The notes under the pieces are model-generated. The model saw only the letters and a list, made by a program, of their open reading frames with translations, had not been told where the DNA came from and searched no databases. This document shows, in pieces, positions 12,388 through 24,807 of a stretch of DNA of 64,000 nt (its first letter is position 1; each line of letters opens with the position of its first letter). The stretch spans positions 369,255 through 433,254 of the forward strand of contig NW_001799522.1 of NCBI RefSeq assembly GCF_000165425.1, written 5' to 3'. Source of the stretch: Paramecium tetraurelia (taxonomy: Eukaryota > Ciliophora > Oligohymenophorea > Peniculida > Parameciidae). The position numbers were made by a program, and so were the translations under genes.

Positions 12388-12570
12388 GTATTTATATTTA
12401 TAATTTAATTTATAATTCTAAGTATTCAAAATAGTATTTAATTGGAAAGGACAGAAGAGGATCCAATTTAATTCTTTCTATCTTAAATATTATTATAGAT
12501 TGAATCGAAATATAGAGAATAAAAAATAAAATTAATTCCAAATTAATTTCTTATTATTTGATATAAAAAA

Positions 12571-14000
12571 TCAATCATTTTGATCATCATTTTCTTCAGC
12601 AATCTCTTCTGGATAGTCGTTATCTCCTTCCTCTCCTTCTTCATTTAATTATTCTGGGTCAATTCCAAAAAGATGTAAATTTTGCTATTAGACAATAATA
12701 ATTATTTCATACACTGAATATATCTCTAAACTAATTATTTTCATTTGCCAACTTTTCTACTTCTTCTTATAACTGTTATTTTTCATCGCTCATGTGTTAG
12801 TATAATTACTTGAAATTTTCGATTAAATCTGAATAATTATTTCAATTTACCTTCTAACTTATGAATTTCCTCATCTTTAGCCTCTAATTATTAGGCTAAT
12901 TCCTAGATGTACTCATCTTTTTGATTATCATTACTTTTCACTGATTTTTTATTTGAGGATTATAAATTCTTCTTAGAATTATTCATAAACTCTTCTCTCA
13001 TTTAGTGGATTTCCTCTTAATTGTCATGCAAGTTTTATTGCAATTACTCGATAATTTAATCTTTCATTTGGGATTCTTATTGTAATTCATTAAGAGTTTG
13101 TTATAATTCTTCCTAATAAATTTAAACAAATTGTTACCAAATTATATTCTTAAGCAATGCTTTCTAATTACTAATTTTTTTCATTGAGAATCTATTCCAA
13201 TTCATTAATTTATTCTTCATATTGATTTCTTACTTTATTTACTTCCTCTTAAATATGCTTGTTGGTTTAATTTAATTTATTATTCAAATTTCTATTTTCT
13301 TCTGTTAATTATTAAACTTTTTATTTATCCTCTCTAATTTTTTGTTCAAATTCCTATTCTAATTTTTATCTAAGATACAATGATTAATTACAATCTTCGT
13401 TATGCTTCCCTCTCTCTCTAATTAGCCTATGACAATTCAGCCTTAAGTTTTTCTGTTTGTTATTGTTCCTCTTTTAACTAATTAATTAATTGCTGACTAT
13501 TTCGGTCATTATCGGATGTGATTTTCTAATTGGAGGAGTAAGGTCTTTTGTCATTAGAGAGATACTATTGATCAGCCCTTTTCTCATGACTATCGATTTT
13601 CTTATCCAAATAATCATGTTTGTTGCTGACTCTGTTAATATCGATGGTTTTGGAATAATCAGGTTTCTTATACTCATTGTTTAGAAAGTCCTTGGTTGGA
13701 ACTTGAGGTTAAGGTTTGTAATCATTTTTTTTGAATGAATTTCTTTAATCATTTTTTTAGGGAACAGGGACATTACTCTAATTTTTCTAGTACATTTCTA
13801 GAGTTGAGTTAATGCTAATCAATACCTTGATATGGGATGATTTCAGTTTTATGTTGCTGATCTACAGGGCCTGTTCGATTATGAATTTAAGAATCGCATG
13901 AATAGCATAATCTGTAAGTTTGACCATATCTACATTGATTACACTTAATGGTAGCAGGTCTTTGTTAACATTTTTAACACTTGACAAAGAGAGATTACAT
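12571..14000 (-). CDS. B-box zinc-finger coiled-coil protein
   Basis: A 434-aa product with five introns (13798-13825, 13370-13391, 13113-13137, 12829-12850, 12685-12712). Residues 7-58 form a B-box: CQKCQQRPATIKCNQC, then CYSCDSQIH and a terminal HKTEI histidine. There is no RING finger. After a basic, Asn/Lys/Pro linker the protein is a long Gln/Glu-rich coiled coil, and it ends in an acidic tail (EEGEEGDNDYPEE). Such B-box/coiled-coil proteins are an expanded ciliate type and probably scaffolding or cytoskeletal; the role of this one is unknown. Confidence 0.82.
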
Positions 14001-14076
14001 TTTCAAAAGATGGTTTGAAAATATATGATAAAAATCTTAATATAAATAAATTTGAATTTATTTTAAATAAAAGTAC

Positions 14077-15149
14077 TCATTAAGATTATATTTACCAATC
14101 GTAAATCTTTTTTTCGCATGAGATTTGGAGAAGTAACCTAACATTATTGATCACACCTTTGTCAAATGGATATCTTGAATTCTAATTGATATACGAAATC
14201 CTTTTCCAACTCAAGTATTCCCCTGGGATTATTGATCACTTTACATGTTGTAATATTTTTGGCTACATAATACGCATGAAATCCCAATAGACTAATCAGC
14301 AAAAGCACAATAACCCCCATAACCACCAGCAATCCAATATTCTGAACTGAGATTCGAATACCCACTATTAACTAAGCAATTTAGACTAACAAATAAATCA
14401 GAAACAGTAGTTTATTCTTTTCGCCTATACATATGCCAATCCAAGGACAATGATGATCAAACAATGGCACACATTTCTTGCAATATTGACAGTGTTTGGC
14501 TCTCATTGGTTACTCATTTAAACATTGCATACAGAATCTCCTTTCTGTTGTCAATATTGGAGAAATGGCTGCATTTGAAGTGCTTATACAGGTTTATTTA
14601 TTTGGAATATTTATCTTTTCCTGTTCAGAAGATGGCGATGATAGCATTCCTCTACCCGATATGATGTGCTGATTGTTTGTAGATTGTTATTGCTATTACT
14701 CCGGATAATATCTACAATGATATTCCTGTACAATTTTACTTTTATATTGTGTTGTCATTATCAGGACCATCTTTGAATTGATCCAGTGAAATCTAACCAT
14801 TAGATTCATCATTTGCCTAAGCATTGAGTACTTCTCTTTTTTCATTATTTTCAATCTTTACTTCGATTTGATTATTCTCAAGGGGAAGCTCTACCTTAAC
14901 TATTGGAATAGTTCCAGGATCTTTGAACCGTACTATAAAATACAATCCACTTGTAACAAACATCAAGGGTCTAATGCTGATAGTTCATTATATAACAACC
15001 CAAAAATGTGACAATTCATGAGGAAGTCATTGTAAGCCCATACGTGTAAACCTACTTGCAATACTAGAAATAAAGATGGTCCCAGATACTCTAAAGTAGT
15101 ATTAGTAATAATTACTTTTCTTATTGTAAAATACACAAGCTGCTTTCAT
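14077..15149 (-). CDS. DHHC palmitoyltransferase
   Basis: A 323-aa product with introns at 15091-15115, 14977-14999, 14669-14699 and 14223-14244. Two N-terminal helices are followed by a DPG motif (RFKDPGTIP), a cytosolic loop, and the Cys-rich domain KHCQYCKKC ... FDHHCPWIG with the catalytic DHHC Cys. Two more helices follow, then TTWEYLSW, the TTxE motif of the family. The protein transfers palmitate to cytosolic Cys residues of partner proteins, at Golgi, ER or plasma membrane. The TTxE motif is only seen when the 22-nt intron at 14223 is spliced out. Confidence 0.93.
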
Positions 15150-15279
15150 GTCTCCTAATATTTGTTTATAAATTTTGAAAAATTATAATACTATAACTAA
15201 ATTATTGTTTTCCTAACTCATTACAAACAAGAATTTTCTAATCTATTGTTCTCGTTTATAATTAACAATATCAATTAAA

Positions 15280-16182
15280 ATGGAATTCAAATTGAAAATA
15301 TCTAATATTATGATTACTAATTTTTAAGAATTTGTCAACAATTCTCAACCTATCCTTGACGCTCTTAGAGATCTTAACATATTCGACAAAAACAATGAAT
15401 TCTAATCCCAACAGTCAATTTCTATTCGTCTTAAGTCCTTCTTTGAAAACGCACAAACTAAAGTATTATCATGCATTCATTATCTCTAGAAATAATTCTT
15501 AAAGTCTTTATTTAAAATCTTTGAAAGAGAGAGTCAAAAGGAAGGGAACTTCTAAATTAAATTAAAACTTCTACTTTTGCTTCACCTAATTTTAAGTTCA
15601 TAAGTAGCTCGAGCGGAATTATCTAAAATTTTAATATCAAAACAAATTAATATTCAAATCAACAATACTACTTTAGGAAAAGTGTGTCAACAATATTACT
15701 TTTATCTTTATAAGCTGGCTTCCCAAACAACATTTATTAATGAAGACGTAATCAATGGTGAATTATTAATTTATTTCACATTATCGAATTAATGCATTTT
15801 GGGAATAGGCATTTAATCATAGATTGAAGATGTAGACTCCTTCTAAACCAATCATCTACTAGCCAACACTGTGAAGTTCATCTATTACGATTTGCAAGAC
15901 ATAGCCATTTTTATAATGAAAGATGTTAAATCGCTTATTGAAAACTAATACGACTCTAAATAGAAAAAATTGCAGATCCTTGAGTTATATAAAGAAGTAA
16001 ATTTTATATTTAATCTTGATAGTGTTAAGTACTTTAATAAAAGATGCTTAGTTTTTATCGATTTAATCGCAACTTTTCGCATTTTTCTTAAATCATGCCA
16101 CCTTTTTCATTGGTTGTTGAACAACGTTACCTTAAAGACTTACAAAATAACACAACCAAAATGCACTCGTAAACCAATATGA
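15280..16182 (+). CDS. Hypothetical protein, 300 aa
   Basis: One uninterrupted TGA-free frame from ATG 15280 to TGA 16180-16182. It is predicted all-helical with Leu/Ile/Phe-rich repeats (FKIFERESQ, LKLLLLLHLILSS, VCQQYYFYLYKL) that look like ARM/HEAT-type or TPR-type helices, though no repeat register is convincing. No signal peptide. Not recognised. Lack of introns over 900 bp is unusual here but not unique. Confidence 0.7.
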
Positions 16183-16363
16183 ATAAATTGAATCAAGAAC
16201 GAGTTAAATACAAACCTTAGACTACAAAATAGAGATAAATGATAAAATTTGAATTTGCAGAGTAGAAACAACAACCAGAATCCCCTCACTTTTCATTTTC
16301 AAATTGATATTTATTAATTTTATCATTATTTTATGTAATGTACTTTATTTTATAATATCATTT

Positions 16364-17344
16364 TCATTTCTTGGCTTTGGTTGGAGCTTTTTGAGTTGGT
16401 TATGGTACAGTCTTGGCTGGTGCAGTTGTCTTAACTGGGGCTGTGGCTTTAACTGGAGCAGCTACTTTGGCTGGTGCAGCACCCTTAGCTTATGTTGTTG
16501 CTTTAGTTGCTTATGTTGGTTTAACTTATTTAGTGTCTTTGGCCTAATAATTGGCTTGAATTTCATACTTTTGGTTGTTCCTTGACTTTCTCCTTGATTT
16601 CAGATGAGGCCTTTCTGTGCTTCTTGTGAGCTTCATGGACATCATGAGCCAATTTTTTATATGCTTCCAAAGCTTATTTGGCCTTGGTTCTTCTGGCTTA
16701 TTCTGTCTTCTTTTAGATGGTCTTTCTTCTCAATCTTGATTCGGTGACGAGTCTTTGGATCTTTGGAGCCTTTTATCTCTTCTTTCCATCCTTGGTGGTC
16801 CATGTTCTTCTAATGAGATTCTTTTAAACTATAGCAACACCATCAGCCTTCTTGAATCCGAATAATCTTCTCAATTTGGTTAATCTCTTTGGACCCAATC
16901 TTCTTGGGACGTTTTTGATCTGTGAGTCCAGCAATTTCATTGGCACCCTTCTTTACGACTTACAAGGCAAGTACTCTGATGTCTTGACCCACAATGCATC
17001 CTCTAATTGATTTGCGTTTCATCTCTCCATCCTTTCTTGGTCTGTAGCCCTTGTGTCCCTTTCTCATGAGGATTCTCACTCTTCCCTTGAATAGGACTCC
17101 TTGTCTCATTGGGAAACCTTGTTTATCGTTACCACCAGTGATCTTGAGTACATATCCTTTGTATTCCTCACCAAGGTTGTCAGCCTCGACAACTTGTCCC
17201 ATTCTCTTATCGAAGAATATGGAGCTACATAATCACCCACAATTTATTACCATTTCTTGTCATCATCAATTTCGACTGTTTTTTAAGCGCCTGTCAAAGG
17301 GTAGGAAATGTTGAACTAAGCAAAGCATATTTAGTTACCTTCAT
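16364..17344 (-). CDS. RPS6: Ribosomal protein eS6 (RPS6), frame disrupted by one extra base
   Basis: Start at 17344 (MK, then a 23-nt intron 17316-17338). Further introns lie at 17225-17250 and 16544-16568. The eS6 signature is unmistakable: [38 protein letters not shown]. After GLTDQ the reading frame must shift by one base to continue as [17 protein letters not shown]; the run of five T (plus strand 16912-16916) has one base more than expected. The downstream part is again good eS6, then a 40-residue Ala/Pro/Lys/Thr-rich tail. It is a small-subunit ribosomal protein and S6-kinase target. Confidence 0.9.
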
Positions 17345-18294
17345 AAAAATCTTGGATCTTTTAAATTAGATTTAAAATTATGTGTTTCACATTTTAATAT
17401 TATCTAACTGTGCAAGACAACATCATATAAAATGAATAGAAACAACAATCCCTCTCATTATGATCGAACTCAATAAAAACAAGGATTCAAAGGACTATTT
17501 ATTGAGATAAATATAGAAGATCAAAATTTATTAATAAGATTTTAGTGTTATTTTGTATTTAATTTTGATTGTATTAAAGTAAAATATTTCTTAATTTGTG
17601 TTCTTAATTACGTCTACAATTCTATGCCTTATTTCAAAATTAAAGACATCTCAGAAGGTGTAGACAGTAATCAAAAAGCTTAACTCCAACATAATTAGTT
17701 TAAAATTATATGAATAATTATGAATACATACAATTAATAGTTTATTATTTTAATAATTTTTATACTCAACTTCTATACAAAATAAATATTAAACAGTATT
17801 GTAATTTGAATGGCTAACATAAAATAGTCAATCTGAACATTATTTAGAAATTGTATTTTCAAAATCTATAAAGAAAAAATTATTGTAATAGTTTAGAAAT
17901 ATGAGTTCATAGAATTTCATTGCATTAGCTTATTTCATAACCATGCACCACATTTAATTAAAGAACCTTATGATTTCTATAGTCGTGACATATCCAGTTG
18001 ATGTGAATCATTTAAATTAATGCAATTTAGAATTCATAGAATTGATACAATCTTTTGATGACTCAATTTACTTAATTAGATCAAAGTAATTATGTGATGG
18101 GACAATATGAATGACTCAAAATTCTATTTATGAAATCCGAACCACATCATTCCTATAATTACAGGTACTAAATAAACTATATTTTTGTACTACTTATTAT
18201 TATTTAGTAATTAATTAGTAAATTATTGTAAAGTATAGAAAAGGCCATATATTTGATAAATAAATGAGTGTTAAAATAATATATTAATTATTAA
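17345..18294. other. Intergenic, no supported gene
   Basis: About 950 bp between the divergent eS6 and MGC-protein starts. It holds the promoters of both and very AT-rich filler. A 29-codon ORF around 17622-17711 (MPYFKIKDI) is too short to call. Confidence 0.45.
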
Positions 18295-18593
18295 ATGGGG
18301 TGTCTACATTCTAGAAATCAGTAACTCATAGAGGAACAAAAGGAGTAGGCAGCTATGAATGAACAAGATAAGAGTAAGGATTGTTTTTATATGGGATAGA
18401 TAACAATTTGGATTTAGTGAGTTGTCCATGTTCAGAGAGTGAGAATAGTTAGAACAAATCAACAAATAGAGTGTCTATCGAAGAATGTAGGAACTCTTTT
18501 AATCGAAGTATCGATTTGATGCAAGATATCAATAAAAAATTGGAAGCATTTTCAGGAAATGATTCAAATCTATCAGATAGTGAATTATAATGA
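18295..18593 (+). CDS. Small N-myristoylation-type protein, 90 aa
   Basis: Starts MGCLHSRN, a typical N-myristoylation plus palmitoylation signal. One 26-nt intron (18374-18399). The rest is polar and Ser/Asn/Glu-rich with a CPCSESE motif, likely disordered, with a short C-terminal helix. Probably membrane-tethered; function unknown. Confidence 0.65.
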
Positions 18594-18627
18594 TATTAGT
18601 ATTTTGTAAGGCTGTATAGACTCATAT

Positions 18628-21462
18628 TCATTATTATTAATGTGAATCAACGATTTCTGAATATTTTTTAATGCTTAGATTAATGTTAGCTAATTATAAT
18701 GACATTGCTCCATCAGAGAACTGATTCAAGGATTCATAAATGGGTTTCACGATGACCTTCAAGAATCCAATCTCATTTTTGGCATACTGAACCTCATCGT
18801 CTAAATTTCTGAGATACGGAGTCTAGGCGATACCAACTATATCTTCTAATTGAGACTTTAAAATCATATTATCGCTAATTTACTTATGCCTGAAATTCTT
18901 TCCTTAACCTTTCGCTCCACTCTCTGCCTATTTGATAAGACTTTGCTGCTCCGAAAAAGTCAGCGGCATGAGTCAAGAACCCACTCAGAAGAAGCTTGTT
19001 ATCATCAGATTCTAGTTATTATATAACTTCTAAAGATACTAAAGATTTTTGGATCGCCTAAGGATTGACCAAATTTAATTTCGATATCATTGAGCAGTTT
19101 AAAATGGAATTAATTATCGGTGGCTAACACATTATTCACAATGTATTTTCTGATCATTATTTTGTCTGCTCTTGGGATTGATCCCAAAAAATCACATTGT
19201 TTCAATGCCAGCAATTTATAGGTGACTGCTATATGATGATTCTCTAAAACGGATTTATCATTGTATAACAAAGCCAATTTAGTCTAAGCATTCACTTAAA
19301 ATAAATTATTTGTCCCAGGATGTCCAACATCATGACATAAACCTGCCAATGTCATAGCAAATCTCTATTAATCATTAAAACATGAACCAAATTTTGAATG
19401 ATGAGCAAAAAGAAAACATCCATGCATTACATTGACTCCATGAGTAAAATTATGAAATGGATTTGCTGACTTATTATACTTGTATTTCAAGGCAGTTAAA
19501 AAATTGACGAGTTCCTTATTTTTTAATGTATATTATTTGGTGTATTCAAGCATATCAAAGATGTTATACACAATCATAAACTTATTCTTATACAATTTCT
19601 TGTTCAATAGATTAAACTCGTAATCTAGTAATCTTTCCTATAAATTAGGATCTATTGCTATTTTTCGATCATCTGGAGTATTCTTGTCCTCCTCCTCATA
19701 TTTAGATAAGAACTATTCCAATTTTTTTGATTTCTTTTTCATTGTATATGCTCTATATTTCTCTAGTGCTTATTCATGACTTTAGTTATAGATCGCATTT
19801 ATTCTCCTCATATCTTGATCTGGCAAATACATCACCAAAGCTGATTCTCTAAAGAATTGATTTTCCATCACAAGTTGCTTTGATTTAAATGCCAATGTTG
19901 CCCTCTTTAGTGTCAATAATATTTTAACTTTGTTTCGAAAGATTTATAATAATTCGTAGAGAGGTCTTATAAATCAACATTTGAAATACCTTTTCAATTG
20001 CATGTTGAATAAATAGACAGAAATTTATTTAACATCCTATTTGGTTCCTCTTTCGACTTTCAAAGAAAATTTATAGTAGCCATCGTTAAATTCCAAATGA
20101 TCATTTTTAGATTCAATTAATTCTTTTACTTTTGCTATTACAATTGGGTTTTTTTCAAAGATCTTATAGAGTGGATCTCCAAAATTGATTTCTTTGGGTA
20201 GTTTGAATCGAGACCTATATCTATATGCATTAAGTACACAAATTAATCATGATTCCATTAAACAGTCATGTAGTACACAAACAAGTAACTGTTAAAGAAT
20301 AAACACATAATCATTTCATTATGCTAAGTAACTTATTAGAATGATTCTAATAAATACTTTTTCTATTTTAACTTCTTACTATATCTTTTGATGCTCTTTC
20401 TAAAAGTGCTCTGCACTTTTTCCTTCAATTAAGTGGAAAGATTGCCTTCCAAATCAATATACGCAACATCCCACTCGCTTTAAAAATTTAGCATTAGATA
20501 ATTCTTTACATTTTATTACAACAATTCTTATAGATCACTTTGGCTAACCAAACTTTGCAAACTAAACTACTTCATTATTTAAATCAATATGCTGAAGAGT
20601 AGTTTGTAATTTAAAATCTATATAGTTCTTGATACAAATTATAAGATTTCCATTCTAATAGTCTATAATTTTTTTAATGCAGTTATTTGAGATCCTTATT
20701 TGATAATTGAAATGATTTGGTTGTAAAGAGAAGCAATCATGAAGTACGATTTAAAGGTGCTATTGATATTTTCATTAAAGGTAAAAAAAATTATACCATT
20801 ATTTGCTATTATATAAAATTAAGGTAATTAATCTGTTTTTAATAATGTTACTAATTCTTTTGAAGTCTCGAGGATTTAATTATGTAATTGTGCTTGAATA
20901 AACTATTGTATATTCTGGACTTCTTTAATTGTAATTGATTCAAAATTATTTGTAAGAATTTAACATTGCTCATTCTACATAAATTGTAGTAAAGTAAATT
21001 CATTAATGTTAAAATGCTTAAGTATTAATCGAATGAGACTCTTTATTTGCTGCTGATGATTCTGTGCTATGAAGCACTCTTGATAGATTTCGTTGATATC
21101 TTGCTAAGATTAAATTAAGATTAAATTTACCTTAATGTCTCCATAAAACTACTTAATTTTACTCTTGAGCGATTTGCCAATATTGACTATGGAGTTACTA
21201 ATATTAATGATATTCAGACTTACAAGTAGGATTTGATGATGTTATCATTACCATTTTGAGTATCCAGCATTTTTGACATTTGAGCAATAAACTCACTTTA
21301 TGGTAAACCATTCTCGTAGGAAACAATCAACTGCTTCAATTGTGGATCATCCTTAGCAGCATGGTCGCAAAGTTGGGAATATTGGTCTGATGTAATTAGG
21401 GCCTGGCTTTTAAGCTAAATTAACAAGAATGTCAATCTGCTAGATAGAGAGAAATAACTCAT
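18628..21462 (-). CDS. 3',5'-cyclic-nucleotide phosphodiesterase
   Basis: The catalytic domain is in the 3' half: HNFTHGVNVMH, then GLCHDVGHPGTNN (the HD metal motif) and VLATDNQFHF supplying the third metal Asp. Spacing matches class I PDEs. The N-terminal half (about 500 codons) is split by several short introns, not all resolved (one is at the SYLQ junction near 21190-21220), and may contain a GAF-like domain, which I cannot confirm. Start at 21462, end TGA 18630-18628. It hydrolyses cAMP or cGMP; in Paramecium these control ciliary beating and exocytosis. Confidence 0.88.
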
Positions 21463-21545
21463 TTTTAATCTGATAATTATATTTGAATATGGAGAAGATT
21501 ATAATTTTAAACTTTTTATGAAATGCTTATACTTCTAGTTTATAT

Positions 21546-22498
21546 TCATGATTATATGACAAGAGATTATTTGTTTGAAGAAGGATTGCCTGGGACATCG
21601 TTATTTTCTATTATGGATCTTTTGATGAAATCCTTCGCCCATTCAATGTCTTCTTTCAACTCAATCACTTACTTCTAGTACTTGTACCCTTTCTGAATGA
21701 ATTCCTTGTACTCCGGATTGAGTTCTTCGAAGATATTCAAAAATTGATAGAGCATATTCCTTGTGAATTGGTAACTCTGTAATATTCATAGGATCAAATA
21801 GCATACCTTCTACCAATTCTCAGGAGCCAATATCTTGAATATCCAGTTGGTATCAAAACACTTCGAAACCGAACTAACCTTCCCTCCAACCATCAGGATC
21901 AATCGACTAACTTGTAATATGAGAGTTACAAAGAGTGAGGCTATCTATTTTTATTATTATCACTAATCATACTAGAACTAAGGGGAATATCCAATGGGAA
22001 AACTTAGAAAAGATCACAACGGTTAATGATTACACAAGAAAGGTTACCACAAAGCAAAACTTGAATAAAGAATACAAGATGGGTAAATAAATGAAGCTGT
22101 CTAAGCATAACGTATGTGTTACCTAAATAGAATACGTTCACTCCCAATAAGGCTGATATGATTCGGGCACTCAAAACAACTGCAAATGCTGCTCCAAAGG
22201 CAACCAATTCAAGCAATGCATATAGGAGATAACTGAATAGCAAGAGAGAATCATATTTGAAGACAGTGTCAAAATAAATCAGGACAAGATAGAGAGACAA
22301 AGCTTTCGTTGTAAAGTTGAGGAACGTCATAAATATTTCTATCTTCTCTATTTTGTCCAATTTATCAAGCGTATCATTTAACATAGCTTAAACATCAACG
22401 TATTCTGCTTTGTGAAGATCCTCATTATGGATATGAATTTGGTTTCCTTCCCAATCCTTTCCTATTAATAGTTCTTGGTTATCCTTTTCTTTATTCAT
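21546..22498 (-). CDS. Membrane protein, 296 aa, unknown
   Basis: Start at 22498; introns at 21941-21972 (32 nt, one of the longest here) and 21777-21806. A polar acidic N-terminus of about 50 residues is followed by four hydrophobic segments: ALSLYLVLIYFDTV, LLLFSYLLYALLELVAFGAA, a segment ending LGVNVFYLG, and SLFVTLILQVSRLILMV. The C-terminus is soluble and helical (NMLYQFLNIFEELNPEYKE). Not recognised. Confidence 0.65.
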
Positions 22499-23627
22499 TA
22501 AAATATAAATAATTATTAATTTCTCATTCATTTCTATAACCAATAACTCTCAACGCTACTGACAATCTCAATCTATTTCATCAGGCAAACTCAAATCTTA
22601 AAATTAAAAGATCAATACTAATTTATATTTATTAACTAATATATTTCAAACATGATAAAATACACTTTGACTCTCTCAATTCATTATTTCATTTTACTAA
22701 TAGTTTATAATTTAAATTGAAAACAATTTATATCAAAAAATTAACTGCATAAGGAAGGATGGAGACTTCAGAATATAACATACATCGCAATTGTTAAATT
22801 TTTTTAAATAATAATTCTAAACAATATATATTGTAATATGTAATCATATTTGACTTAATCTATTTATAGTAGTAATTTGTATATGATAGTATTGCAACAA
22901 TAAATTATTAATAAAATATGTTTAAACTATATTTCTTAATCATAGTTAGAAAATGCTGTTATAGGGTTAATCACTTTGAATTTTAGACTTGAAATTTTAA
23001 CTTAAATTGACTTTAACTTTATAATTTTATTTATTAACTTCATACTTATTTCATAAAACTTTTATTTTCTTGCATCTAATTTCAAAATGTTTATAGATTT
23101 CGACAAGATAAATGATAAATTTAGTTGTTAAATTTGGTAATATTAGGCATTTAGATTACTGAATATCATAGATTATATTATATTATGATATATAGTAATT
23201 TTTAATATAGTTACTTTTCTATTAGAATAATTCTAATAAATTCATTCTCATAAATTTCATCTGAATTCTTATTTATTAGATTTCACATACAAGACACTTT
23301 GTAAAGTGTTAATACTAATCAATATAGCAAGAAACACTATCTGATAAGATTAAATTTGGTATTACAAAATCAAATATTTGCTCAGATGTTTTTTTTATCT
23401 GGAATGAGGAGGATAGAAGTCCATGTTAAATTTAATAATCATTTGATGTTTTGATTCAAATCGTCTATTTTACCCAGAATCTTGGAAGCAAAATTGTGGA
23501 ATTTTATTAAGAAAAATGAGAGGCAAATAAAATGGAGGAAGAATATATGAAAGGTAATAGATAGCTGCGTTAGATTGTAATTTCTGTATTGTTTAAATGA
23601 AACAATGATATAGCAAATAAATATATA
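22499..23627. other. AT-rich intergenic stretch, no gene seen
   Basis: About 1.1 kb of very AT-rich sequence with dense TGA and no long open frame on either strand. It contains the promoter of the minus-strand membrane-protein gene and the 3' flank of RAMP4. Confidence 0.5.
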
Positions 23628-23872
23628 TCAAACATCTTATCCACTTGAAGCTACATTGAGTATTTGAAACAAGGCTTTGATTTAATAAATAATAATGAAT
23701 ACCTGATCCAACCACTACAAACAAGAACACTCCTAATAATATTGGACCCACTGGTAGGTTTTCTTCTTTTTTCTATTAATGAATGAATATTCAATTATAT
23801 TACAATCAATGATTTTGGAACCTTTCCTTATTTATGAATGTTTCCTTAATAGTTTTGGCTTCTCAATTTCAT
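23628..23872 (-). CDS. SERP1: RAMP4/SERP1-type ER tail-anchored protein
   Basis: A 61-aa protein with two introns (23773-23803 and 23675-23702). It matches the RAMP4 layout: a polar N-terminus with GNIHKQGKVPKS, a KKEENLPVGP linker, a single hydrophobic helix LLGVFLFVVVGSALFQIL and a short luminal tail. The conserved GSA-FQI ending appears only after splicing the second intron, which fixes the call. RAMP4 binds the Sec61 translocon and ribosome and protects membrane proteins under ER stress. Confidence 0.88.
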
Positions 23873-24125
23873 TGTTTAAGCAGATGGCTATGCTATATAA
23901 GAATAAGTACCATCTCGATATTTTTCTGTTTTAATATTTTTATTAATCAAATCACGCGTGTTATTGTTATTAGTTTAATATATAAAATAAGTATCTATAA
24001 AAATGAAAATTAATAAATGAAGCTTATTATTTAATTATTGAAGAATATATTGATATTAGCTTAATTGACCACTATAAAAGTAGAATAAATAATGTTAATG
24101 CTCTCTTAGATTCATTTTTAATAAA

Positions 24126-24307
24126 TGCCTTTCCTATTTCTTTGCATGATTATTATTTTAATGTTCTGCTAAATATTTGAAGAAGACGAAGCAAGAGAAT
24201 AAATGTATTTTACTGGATATGTAAATGATTTTAATTGCTTATATCAATCTGTTTCTTATAGAAATCCTGCATCTCTTTTAGGGAATGAATTACATGAATC
24301 AACATGA
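24126..24307 (+). CDS. Short ORF with signal-peptide-like start, doubtful
   Basis: ATG 24126 to TGA 24305-24307 encodes 60 aa beginning MPFLFLCMIIILMFC, a signal-peptide-like stretch, then a polar region. It overlaps the 3' end of the minus-strand Cys-rich gene, and the two are unlikely both to be real. Confidence 0.25.
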
Positions 24308-24581
24308 ATTTCGCTAAAGTTTAGTATAATAACAAAAGTTACAATCCAGTTCTGCAGCTCCAAACGTCATGTAATTTTTCATCCTATAAACACCAATGTC
24401 TTTGACAACATTATGATTTATGCAATCCGGCGCAAACATGGCCATCTGCTCTTTTACAATCTTTATGGCAATCATTATTTTCAATTGATGATTTCACCCA
24501 TTTTTTGTCGTTACTTGTAATGGGAGGAGCCATTGAGGCAGAAACTATTGTGACTATCAATAGAACTAATAATAATCTCAT
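24244..24581 (-). CDS. Small secreted cysteine-rich protein, 102 aa
   Basis: Start at 24581 gives a clear signal peptide (MRLLLVLLIVTIVSASMA), then about 80 residues with nine Cys including a CCQRHWC cluster. One 29-nt intron (24314-24342) is required to reach the CNSFPKRD end and TGA 24246-24244. An upstream in-frame ATG at 24647 would add a non-signal extension, so 24581 is preferred. Disulfide-rich extracellular or granule-content protein; family not recognised. Confidence 0.6.
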
Positions 24582-24807
24582 TTCCGTTTTTATGTAATTT
24601 ATTATATATATTATATATCTGCAAGAGTTTCCAAAACTATATTCCATTCCCCGCGAATTTCTCTAAATTATGAAAAGAATTAGTTATTGTAGGATTTATC
24701 TACTTTTGAAACTCCCGTAGAATTAAAATCTAATATTATATCATACAAACATATGAATCTCTATTATAAAAGGAGATATAAAATAACTGTCTTATATTTA
24801 TATGAAT

